The notes under the pieces: model-generated | What the model was told of the DNA's origin: nothing | Database searches by the model: none | Seen by the model: only the letters and a program-made list of their open reading frames with translations | Shown: positions 57,524 through 64,000 of the stretch, one piece after another | How the letters are laid out: each line of letters begins with the position of its first letter | Position numbering within the stretch: the first letter of the stretch is position 1 | Source: Nocardia blacklockiae | GTDB taxonomy: Bacteria > Actinomycetota > Actinomycetes > Mycobacteriales > Mycobacteriaceae | Length of the DNA: 64,000 bases | Direction of reading: 5' to 3' | NCBI RefSeq assembly: GCF_015477355.1 | Contig: NZ_JADLRJ010000019.1 | Span: 40,505 to 104,504, forward strand | Position numbers and translations under genes: made by a program

Positions 57524-58708
57524 GTGTACGACTACTGCGTCATCGGGGGCGGCATCGTCGGGGTGGCGACCGCGTACCGGATCCTGCGGCGGCGGCCGGG
57601 CGCGAGCCTGGTGCTGGTGGAGAAGGCGGACGCGCTCGCCGCCCACCAGACCGGGCACAACAGCGGTGTCATCCACTCCGGGATCTATTACGCGCCGGGC
57701 AGTCTCAAGGCGCGCTACTGCCGCAGCGGTGCGGCGTGGACCAAGGAATTCGCCGCGGCGCACGGCATTCCGTTCCGCGTGTGCGGAAAGTTGCTGGTGG
57801 CCACCGACGCCGCGGAACACGAGCGGATGCTGGCGCTGTACGAGCGGTCGGTGACCAACGGGGTCGACGTGGAGCGGCTCGACGCGGCCGAGCTCGCGCG
57901 GCGGGAGCCGCAGGTCACCGGCGTCGGCGCGCTGTTCGTGCCCGACACCGGCATCATCGACTACACCCGCGTCACCGAGGCGCTGGCCGAGCAGGTGCGG
58001 GTCGCCGGTGGCGAGATCGTGCTCGGCGCGCCGGTGGCGGCGATCGACGAGAACTCCGACGCGGTAACGGTTTCCGGGCCCACCGGCACCTGGCGGGCCC
58101 GGCGGCTGGTGGTCTGCGCGGGTTTGCAGGCCGACCGGCTGGCCCGGCTGGCCGGACTGCGGATCGCCCTGCGCATCATCCCCTTTCGCGGCGAGTACTA
58201 CCAGTTGCCGCCCGCGCGTGCGGATCTCGTGCACACGCTCATCTACCCGATTCCGGATCCGGAGCTGCCGTTCCTCGGGGTCCACCTGAGCCCGACCATC
58301 GACGGCGCGCTGACCGTCGGGCCGAATGCCGTGCTGGGCCTGGCCCGCGAGGGCTACCGCAAGGGCAGCATCGATCTGCGCGATGCCCGGGACATCCTGG
58401 GCTACCGCGGATTTCACCGTGTCGCCGCCGCGAACGTCCGCACCGGTTTGCGGGAATTGCGCAACTCGGTGTTCCGGCGCGGCTATCTGGCGCAGTGCCG
58501 GAAATACTGTCCCGCGCTGACCGCCGCCGATCTGCTGCCGCGCCCGGCCGGTATTCGCGCGCAGGCCGTGCTGCCGGACGGGACTTTGGCGCACGACTTC
58601 CTGATCGAGCGCACCCCGCGCTCGGTGCACGTGCTCAACGCGCCCTCGCCCGCCGCCACCTCGGCGCTTCCCATCGCGGACCATATCGCCGATCAATTGG
58701 ACAATTGA
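57524..58708 (+). CDS. lhgO: L-2-hydroxyglutarate oxidase-like FAD protein
   Basis: 394 residues from GTG 57524 (V-Y-D-Y-C-V-I-G-G-G-I-V-G); a GTG 18 bases earlier is also possible but overlaps its ribosome-site-like GGAG. FAD motif G-G-G-I-V-G, Q-T-G-H-N-S-G-V-I-H-S-G-I-Y-Y after it, and R-G-E-Y-Y-Q-L, V-H-L-S-P-T-I-D-G, V-G-P-N-A match LhgO. It should oxidise L-2-hydroxyglutarate to 2-oxoglutarate. It follows the membrane protein closely (40 bases) without evident link. Confidence 0.88.
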   Translation: MYDYCVIGGGIVGVATAYRILRRRPGASLVLVEKADALAAHQTGHNSGVIHSGIYYAPGSLKARYCRSGAAWTKEFAAAHGIPFRVCGKLLVATDAAEHERMLALYERSVTNGVDVERLDAAELARREPQVTGVGALFVPDTGIIDYTRVTEALAEQVRVAGGEIVLGAPVAAIDENSDAVTVSGPTGTWRARRLVVCAGLQADRLARLAGLRIALRIIPFRGEYYQLPPARADLVHTLIYPIPDPELPFLGVHLSPTIDGALTVGPNAVLGLAREGYRKGSIDLRDARDILGYRGFHRVAAANVRTGLRELRNSVFRRGYLAQCRKYCPALTAADLLPRPAGIRAQAVLPDGTLAHDFLIERTPRSVHVLNAPSPAATSALPIADHIADQLDN

Positions 58709-58837
58709 CCCAAACGCGGCCCGCGCCACCGAATTTCCGCTCGTTGCTGCCGATTCCCGCCGGTTTGCCGATAACCGTTCATTAAAGAGGATTCTTGTAG
58801 TACTTTTGGCGGCAGCCGTGGAACAGGGGAGCAGCCT

Positions 58838-59359
58838 ATGGGCCACATCAGGTACGCGAGCGACGTCGGTGCGCCGGTGGAGGTCGCGTTCACGTACACG
58901 GACAACCACGTGTGCGTGCCGGACTGGATGTTCGGTGTCGCGGCCTTCGAGCCCGTCGGCGAAACCGGCCCCGGGCCGGGGGCGCTGTTCACCGTCACCG
59001 TCCGCCTGGGTTTATGGCGTTCCACGGTCGAGTGTGTGATCACCGAGTACCGCCGCAACGCGGTCATCGGATACACACTGCGCAGGCGCCGGCCGGGGAA
59101 GGTGGCGCCTGCGCGTTCGGACTCCGAGCCGCCCGGGGCGGCGCTGGGCACCCTGACGCTGCGCTTCGACCCGCTCGGCTACGGGCGCTCCGTGCTGACC
59201 TCCGAGGCCGACTACCGTCCGGCCCGCGGTGTGCCGGGGCGCCTGCTCGCCCGGCCGCTCGACGCGGCCGTCCGCTCGGCGGTCCGGCGCAGCGAATCGC
59301 AATTGCGCAGGGCGATAGAGCAATTCCACGATACCGATCTTGTCGGTCGGATTGCGTAG
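58838..59359 (+). CDS. SRPBCC-family protein
   Basis: 173 residues. The helix-grip pattern is seen: a first strand I-R-Y-A-S-D-V-G-A-P-V-E-V-A-F, turn V-P-D-W-M-F-G-V, strands L-F-T-V-T-V-R-L-G-L-W and V-I-T-E-Y, and a long C-terminal helix A-A-V-R-S-A-V-R-R-S-E-S-Q-L-R-R-A-I. Members bind hydrophobic ligands such as polyketides or lipids. It lies ten bases before the RNase HI gene in the same direction. No catalytic role can be named. Confidence 0.85.
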   Translation: MGHIRYASDVGAPVEVAFTYTDNHVCVPDWMFGVAAFEPVGETGPGPGALFTVTVRLGLWRSTVECVITEYRRNAVIGYTLRRRRPGKVAPARSDSEPPGAALGTLTLRFDPLGYGRSVLTSEADYRPARGVPGRLLARPLDAAVRSAVRRSESQLRRAIEQFHDTDLVGRIA

Positions 59360-59369
59360 GGTACCGGGC

Positions 59370-60323
59370 ATGATCATCGTGAGCACGGACGGATCCTGCC
59401 TGCGCAACCCGGGCGGCGCCATCGGCTGGGCCTGGGTCGATCATCAGGGCACCACGGCCAGCGGCGGCGCGGCCAGTGGTACCAATCAGGTGGCGGAGCT
59501 ACGGGCGGTCCTGGAGGCGATAGTCGCGCATCCCGGGCCGGAGCCGCTGCTCATCGAGAGCGATTCGCTCTACGCGATCAAGTGCGCCTCCGAGTGGATC
59601 TCCGGCTGGCGGCTCAACGGCTGGAAGACCTCCACCGGCAGCGCCGTGAAGAACGTCGAACTCGTCCAGCACATCGACCACCACATCGCCTCCCGTCCCG
59701 GCCCGGTGCGCTTCCGCTGGGTGCGCGGCCACGTCGGCAACTACTTCAACGAACAGGCCGACAAGCTCGCCGGCGAGGCGGCCCGCGCGGCCGCCGCCAC
59801 CCCCGACGCCGCCGCCTCCGGCATCGCCGACCTGCCCCCGCTGGTAGCCGGCGGAAAGCCGGAGGCCGTGCAAGTGCCAGCGAGTGCGAACATCACCGCG
59901 GCAACCACCGAGGCCATGGCGGCGAGCCCGAACGCCTCCTCGGTAGCGCCGGACAGCATCGGAGTGGCCACGGATTCCGCGGTGCCGCCGTCCGAGGCGA
60001 CTGCGGTGCACGCGGCGGTCACGGCAACGAGTGAACAACCCGCCTCGATAGTGCCGGGCGTCGCCGAAACAGCCACGGCGTCCGCACCCGAGGCGACTGC
60101 GGTGAGCGCGGGAGCCGGGGCGGACGAGGCGGCGGAAGTGCCGGGTACCTCGGTGTCGGCGGGCGCGGAGGTCGACGGGGCGATCGCCGAGGCGGCCGCG
60201 CAGGCGTATGCCGCCGGGGCGGTCACCGAGCCCGTGCCGGTGATCGTCGGGATTCCGGGTGCAGCGAAAACGCCTCGGACGCGGGAGATTCCCGCGGCGT
60301 CCGAGGCGCTCACGTTGTTCTGA
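59370..60323 (+). CDS. rnhA: RNase HI with a long disordered C-terminal tail
   Basis: 317 residues from ATG 59370. The first 145 are an RNase HI domain with Asp7 (S-T-D-G-S), Glu43 (V-A-E-L), Asp65 (E-S-D-S-L) and Asp131 (N-E-Q-A-D), plus R-G-H-V-G-N. It degrades RNA in RNA-DNA hybrids. The remaining 170 residues are Ala/Thr/Val/Pro-rich, low in aromatic residues and probably disordered, far longer than usual. A 12-bp perfect hairpin lies within the last coding bases (60271-60308). Start choice is firm; tail function is unknown. Confidence 0.85.
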   Translation: MIIVSTDGSCLRNPGGAIGWAWVDHQGTTASGGAASGTNQVAELRAVLEAIVAHPGPEPLLIESDSLYAIKCASEWISGWRLNGWKTSTGSAVKNVELVQHIDHHIASRPGPVRFRWVRGHVGNYFNEQADKLAGEAARAAAATPDAAASGIADLPPLVAGGKPEAVQVPASANITAATTEAMAASPNASSVAPDSIGVATDSAVPPSEATAVHAAVTATSEQPASIVPGVAETATASAPEATAVSAGAGADEAAEVPGTSVSAGAEVDGAIAEAAAQAYAAGAVTEPVPVIVGIPGAAKTPRTREIPAASEALTLF

Positions 60324-60357
60324 TCGTGCCGCCCCGGCTGCGGGGCGGTTGCGAAAA

Positions 60358-60393
60358 CCTCCGGCGGTGGTGGATCGGCCCCACCGCCGGAGG
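60358..60393 (-). terminator. Hairpin terminator for the minus-strand mas gene
   Basis: CCTCCGGCGGTGG and CCACCGCCGGAGG form a perfect 13-bp stem around a 10-base loop, and on the minus strand the stem ends in a TTTT run (AAAA at about 60354-60357). This is a classic intrinsic terminator for the mas/mce transcript; the rnhA stop lies 35 bases on the other side. Confidence 0.85.
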
Positions 60394-60404
60394 CATGTCC
60401 GGGG

Positions 60405-61292
60405 TTATCCGCCGGGCTGCGGCGCGGGGGCCTGGCCGCTCGGGGCCTGCTCGCCCGGAGCGGGGATCGGGCCCATGTCGTTCATCATCGGCGACTGGAA
60501 GCTCGAGGCCAGCCACTTGTCGCCCTTCTTCTCCATAGTCGCGACCACGCCGATGGTGATGTGCTGCGGCTGCGGAGCGGCGGCCTTGGACTGGTTCTGC
60601 GTGATGAGCATGATCACGGTGGCCTTGTCGTCGTCACCGGACTCCCACGCGCAGTGGATCTCGTCGATGCCCGAGCGGGCCTGCGCCTGGGTGGTGATGT
60701 CCTTCAGCGCGGACGAGGCGGCCTCGAACTGCGTGGCCCAGTCACCGGTGGACCGGTCCTTGACCCGCTTGACGTAGTCGTCGAAGTTCTTGGCGTCGTA
60801 GGTGCCGACCTGGCGGCCGAAATCGCAGGCCGCCTTGGTCGATTCGTCGCGCGCGTCCAGCTGCCCGCCCCGATCGCTGGCCTGCCAGAAGGACACGGCC
60901 GCGACCGCGATCGCCGCGACCAGGACCACACCTGCGGCGAAAGCGCCGATTATCGGCAACATGGTGGACCGTCCACCACCGCCGGTCGGCGCGGCGACGG
61001 CCGCCGGGGCCGTCGGCCGGTCCAGTTTCACCGTCGGCTCGTCCCCCGAGGCAGCGGACTTCATCTTCACGGTCTCGGCCGCCGCGTTCTTGTCGGCGTC
61101 GCTCTTGCCCGCCTCGGTCTTACTCGCCTCGGCCTTGCTCGCGGCGGACTCGGCCGCGGCCCCCTTACCCGTGTCCCCCGAATCGAACTTGGCCGTCACG
61201 TCCGCGTCGGAGCCCGCTTGCGGCCGAGCAGCCTCGGCTTTCGCCGCGGCGTCGGTATTCGTGTCGTCCTTGGCAGCGTCTTCATCGGACAT
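60405..61292 (-). CDS. Mce-associated membrane protein (Mas-like)
   Basis: 295 residues from ATG 61292. A long Ala/Asp/Lys-rich cytosolic tail (about 1-115), one membrane helix (I-I-G-A-F-A-A-G-V-V-L-V-A-A-I-A-V-A-A-V) and an outside domain with D-F-G-R-Q-V-G-T-Y and G-I-D-E-I-H-C-A-W-E typical of Mas/Mce-associated proteins. In mycobacteria these help assemble or energise Mce lipid importers. It is the last gene of the mce operon here; a hairpin terminator follows. Confidence 0.85.
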   Translation of the reverse strand: MSDEDAAKDDTNTDAAAKAEAARPQAGSDADVTAKFDSGDTGKGAAAESAASKAEASKTEAGKSDADKNAAAETVKMKSAASGDEPTVKLDRPTAPAAVAAPTGGGGRSTMLPIIGAFAAGVVLVAAIAVAAVSFWQASDRGGQLDARDESTKAACDFGRQVGTYDAKNFDDYVKRVKDRSTGDWATQFEAASSALKDITTQAQARSGIDEIHCAWESGDDDKATVIMLITQNQSKAAAPQPQHITIGVVATMEKKGDKWLASSFQSPMMNDMGPIPAPGEQAPSGQAPAPQPGG

Positions 61293-61424
61293 GAACTGAT
61301 GCGTCACTTTCCCGGCGTGCTCGGCACACCGCGTAGCCGGATCGGCCCGAACACGTCCGGGCCGACGGATTCTGTCAGCGAGTATGCCCGCACCGGCGGT
61401 GTCGCCGCCGGGCCGGGGGCACAC

Positions 61425-62594
61425 TCACCGCACCGGGGGCAGGGTCCGTTCGTTCGGATCGGCTCCGGCCGGCATCTGGGCGCCGTTGTTGGGTACAGCG
61501 GGCCGCGGCGCGTTCGCCGAACCACGGATCTGCTGGTCCGGCGGCGGGTTGGTGCAGTAGTTCCACTTCGGCAGCGTGCCGTCCTGGATGACGTACGGCG
61601 CGGTCGGCGTGTTGTTGTACTCGCAGAACGGCCGCGGCCAGATGTCCAGGATGGTGTAGAACTCGTTGTCGTGCGCCGGAACGCCGATCGCCGAGGCGCC
61701 GGTGACCAGCGAGGGGAACAGCGCCCGCAGCGCCGGGACCCGCAGCTGCGCCGCCTTGGTGATGGCCGCGAAGTTGGTCGCCAGGCTGCTGATCGGGTCC
61801 GCGGTCTTGTCCAGTACGGCGCCGAGCTGCTGCATCTGGGCGGGCGCGGTGTCGAGCACCTTGCGCAATTCGTCGTTGGCGCCGTTGAACTGGTCGAACA
61901 GCGTCTGCGAATTGGCGGTCAGGGTGCTCAGGTCCGGCTGCGCGTTGGACGTCGTGGACGCGATCGTGCGCAGGTTGGCCAGCAGGTTCGTGGTTTGCGG
62001 CAGCAGGTTGTCCAGACCGGCGGTGACCAGGCTGAGCGCGTCGATCATGCTGCGCATCTGGTCGGGGCCGCCGGATACCGCGACGTCCAGCTCGTTCAGG
62101 ATCGTGGTGAAGCGGTCCGGGTCGATCTGGTCGAAGAACGCGCTGGCGTTGTCGAGCACCGACCACACGGGGGTGGGGGTGGTGACCTTCGCCGGGTCGT
62201 ACTTGATCGTCGCGCCGTTGGCCAGGAACGGTCCCTGGTCGGTCTCCGGGCGGAAGTCGATGTACTGCTCACCGGCACCGGACAGGGCCTGCACCGCGAC
62301 GCGGGTGTCGACCGGAATCCGGTAGCGGCTGTCGATCTCGGCCTCGGCGGAGATCGCCGCGCCGTGATCGGACAGCTTGATGTCGTTCACCTTGCCGACG
62401 CGGTAGCCGCGCAGCGTCACGTCGTTGCCCGGCTGCAGTCCGCCCGAGCGGTCCAGCGCCACGGTGACCGTGTAGGTCTGCCGCACCGGATTGACCCGCA
62501 TCACGCTGATCAGCAGGTACGTCGCGCCGACCAGGAACACGACGACCAGGCCCACGCTCGACAGCAGCAGTTTGTGCCGCTTCAGCCAGCTCAC
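61425..62594 (-). CDS. mceF: MceF, MlaD-domain subunit of an Mce lipid importer
   Basis: 389 residues from GTG 62594, which overlaps the mceE stop as GTGA. One N-terminal helix (L-L-L-S-S-V-G-L-V-V-V-F-L-V-G-A-T-Y-L), the MlaD domain (about 38-120, with G-N-D-V-T-L-R-G-Y-R-V-G-K-V), a long helical needle-like region (150-300), and a Pro-rich end. MceA-F subunits form a hexameric tunnel for lipids or sterols across the envelope. It is the last Mce subunit of its operon. Confidence 0.95.
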   Translation of the reverse strand: MSWLKRHKLLLSSVGLVVVFLVGATYLLISVMRVNPVRQTYTVTVALDRSGGLQPGNDVTLRGYRVGKVNDIKLSDHGAAISAEAEIDSRYRIPVDTRVAVQALSGAGEQYIDFRPETDQGPFLANGATIKYDPAKVTTPTPVWSVLDNASAFFDQIDPDRFTTILNELDVAVSGGPDQMRSMIDALSLVTAGLDNLLPQTTNLLANLRTIASTTSNAQPDLSTLTANSQTLFDQFNGANDELRKVLDTAPAQMQQLGAVLDKTADPISSLATNFAAITKAAQLRVPALRALFPSLVTGASAIGVPAHDNEFYTILDIWPRPFCEYNNTPTAPYVIQDGTLPKWNYCTNPPPDQQIRGSANAPRPAVPNNGAQMPAGADPNERTLPPVR

Positions 62595-63691
62595 CGGTGG
62601 CCTCCCACTCGTCCCTGGACGATCTGCAATACCTGAATGAGGCTGCCCACCATGTCCTGTGCGTCGCGCAGGTCGTAGAACTTGCTGTGCGCCGGATCGG
62701 TGATCAGGCCGATGTCGAGCTGCGTCAGGGTCGCGGCGACAGCGAGGACGTTGCCCTTGAACGAGGCGTCCACCGCGGGGCGGATGTCGTGCATGGCGTC
62801 GAGCAGCGGGCCGAAGTCGGTGCGGGTCTGCGACAACGCGCTCATCAGGTTGTGCACATTGTCGAGCAGACTCGACAACTGCTCGGTGGAGGTGTTCGCG
62901 TAGTCGCCCAGCGCCGCGCTGGTGGTCGAGACCTTGGTCAGCAGCTCGCCGATCTGCTTGTTGTTCTCGGCGATGGTGCCGATCATCGACGGCAGCGTGT
63001 CGGCGACCTGGCCCAGCTCGTTGTGCCGCGCCTCGATGGTGTCGGCGAGCGCGCCGAAACCGTTGAGGGTGGCGTCGATTCGCTCGCTGTTGCTGTGCAG
63101 CGTGGTCGTCACGCTGGTCATCTGGCGCAGCAGGTTGGCCAGCTGGTCGGGGCGGCCGCCGACCACCGAGTCCAGTTCCGCGGTCAGCTTGGTCAGCGCC
63201 GCGATGCCACCGCCGTTGAACAGCATCGAGACCGACAGCAGCAGTTCCTCGACGGTGGCGCCGGCGGAGGTCTGCTCCAGGGTCAGCGTGTCGCCGTCCC
63301 GCAGCATCGCCGTGCCCGGCTCGGCCTTGGGCTTGGACACCGCGACGAAGACGTCACCGAGCGGGGTGGCCTGCCGCAGTTCGGCGGTCGACCCCTTCGG
63401 GAGTTCGATGTCCTTGCGCAGGGTCAGGTCGACGACGGCCTGGAAGTTCTTGGTCTCGATGTGCGAGACCACGCCGACGTCCGAACCACCGATCTTGACC
63501 TTGGCCTGGTCGGGCAGGTTGAGCGCGTTGGTGAACACCGCGTGCAGGGTGTAGCTGTCGCCCTGCAGGCCCGGCTTGGGCAGCGGCACCTTCTCCACCG
63601 TGAGGCCGCAGCCCGACGCGGCCAGCACACCGATCGACGCGGCCAGCGCCACCACCGTGTGCCGGGCCCGTCGTGACAGGTGAGGGATCAT
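62591..63691 (-). CDS. mceE: MceE lipoprotein, Mce lipid importer subunit
   Basis: 366 residues from ATG 63691, overlapping the previous stop as ATGA. The signal peptide ends in the lipobox A-A-S-G-C-G (Cys about 28), as in MceE/LprK. The MlaD domain (about 44-120, with N-A-L-N-L-P-D and G-G-S-D-V-G-V-V) is followed by a helical region with N-L-L-R-Q-M and H-N-L-M-S-A-L. It is tethered at the outer face of the membrane and joins the Mce hexamer. Confidence 0.95.
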   Translation of the reverse strand: MIPHLSRRARHTVVALAASIGVLAASGCGLTVEKVPLPKPGLQGDSYTLHAVFTNALNLPDQAKVKIGGSDVGVVSHIETKNFQAVVDLTLRKDIELPKGSTAELRQATPLGDVFVAVSKPKAEPGTAMLRDGDTLTLEQTSAGATVEELLLSVSMLFNGGGIAALTKLTAELDSVVGGRPDQLANLLRQMTSVTTTLHSNSERIDATLNGFGALADTIEARHNELGQVADTLPSMIGTIAENNKQIGELLTKVSTTSAALGDYANTSTEQLSSLLDNVHNLMSALSQTRTDFGPLLDAMHDIRPAVDASFKGNVLAVAATLTQLDIGLITDPAHSKFYDLRDAQDMVGSLIQVLQIVQGRVGGHR

Positions 63692-64000
63692 TTCGTCATT
63701 CCCATCAGTGCCGCGGTCAATCCGAGGTCGGGACCGAGGTCTTCGACCTTGCCGGTCCGGCAGCCGTCCGCGCGCATCTGGATGCGCTCGCAGAACACGC
63801 TGATGATCTCGCCCGAGAGGGCCGTGCCGAGCACACCGCGCAGCCGGATGAATCCGCGCTGCCGGTCCATCGTCCGGTCGATGTTCTGCAGCAGCAGCGG
63901 CGCGACGTCGACGACCTCGGTGACGCCGGCGGCGTTGGCGCGCAACTGATCCGTGACCGCCGTCAGCCCGGACAGGCTGGACGCCAGCTGATCCTGGTAC
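63688..64000 (-). CDS. mceD: C-terminal fragment of MceD
   Basis: The frame runs in from the right edge; 104 codons are visible ending at TGA 63688-63690, which overlaps the mceE ATG. Residues include L-R-A-N-A-A-G-V-T-E-V-V-D-V-A-P-L-L-L-Q-N-I-D-R, R-G-F-I-R-L-R-G-V-L-G-T-A-L, and A-A-L-M-G-M. This is the usual end of an MceD needle region. Position before mceE and mceF supports the call. The start lies outside the window. Confidence 0.8.
   Translation of the reverse strand, partial: YQDQLASSLSGLTAVTDQLRANAAGVTEVVDVAPLLLQNIDRTMDRQRGFIRLRGVLGTALSGEIISVFCERIQMRADGCRTGKVEDLGPDLGLTAALMGMTK

Noticed and set aside
1-64000. tRNA, rRNA, CRISPR, IS element or phage genes
   Set aside because: No tRNA-like cloverleaf, rRNA stretch, transposase, integrase or terminal inverted repeat was recognised by eye.

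Overview
The window is a 64 kb piece of very GC-rich chromosome from a mycolic-acid actinomycete, most likely Nocardia or a close relative. The signs are an mce operon with its Mce-associated protein, the three-gene Sdh1-type succinate dehydrogenase, XRE/DUF397 regulator pairs, type VII secretion-associated genes (EspC-like plus DUF3558 lipoprotein), an ECF sigma factor paired with a DGPF protein, Lon with an HspR-type (HAIR) site, and pervasive GTGA/ATGA start-stop overlaps. Genus is inferred from gene content. I saw no rRNA, tRNA, CRISPR array, transposase or phage gene.

Layout. 0-8 kb: a truncated gene, a repeat array, a stand-alone AT-KR polyketide-synthase-like protein that lacks key catalytic residues, an S4 RNA-binding protein, an NlpC/P60 hydrolase under a ydaO (c-di-AMP) riboswitch, and an AAA ATPase convergent with a membrane Ser/Thr kinase carrying an outside peptidoglycan-binding-like domain. 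8-14 kb: epoxide hydrolase, VLCAD-like acyl-CoA dehydrogenase, alpha/beta hydrolase and a degenerate thiolase. 14.6-18.3 kb: sdh operon with a possible 13-codon leader peptide. 18.3-23.6 kb: XRE/DUF397 pair divergent from a three-ORF cassette, then cell-envelope proteins. 23.6-28.5 kb: FabG-like SDR, a sugar ABC importer without its ATPase gene, and an AlkA-like glycosylase.

28.5-37.3 kb is a regulator/efflux block: an unusual 34-codon gene, TetR-P450, a multidrug ABC exporter, two convergent paralogous MFS exporters (one with a probable attenuator leader peptide, the other with a TetR and matched operators), and a YhdH-type oxidoreductase. 37.4-49.3 kb: a membrane protein with an internal repeat tract, DUF4326, PaaG-like isomerase, a DinB2-like polymerase with Gln at the steric-gate position, TetR-hotdog thioesterase, GT87 mannosyltransferase-like protein, Lon, a flavin-type oxidoreductase, and the DGPF/ECF42 pair. 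49.5-52.8 kb: a tightly coupled type VII secretion-associated trio. 52.9-60.3 kb: Zn-alcohol dehydrogenase, DUF445, TIGR03084, a repeat-bearing secreted/anchored protein, an L-2-hydroxyglutarate oxidase-like protein, SRPBCC and RNase HI with a long tail. 60.4-64 kb: the 3' half of an mce operon (mceD partial, mceE, mceF, mas) on the minus strand.

The strongest candidates for new biology are the catalytically dead AT-KR protein, the coupled type VII secretion trio, the XRE/DUF397 plus three-ORF cassette with palindromic operators, the leader peptides before sdh and the MFS exporter, the self-contained 34-codon gene, and the steric-gate variant polymerase. All functional statements are read from sequence and family knowledge; no database search was run.
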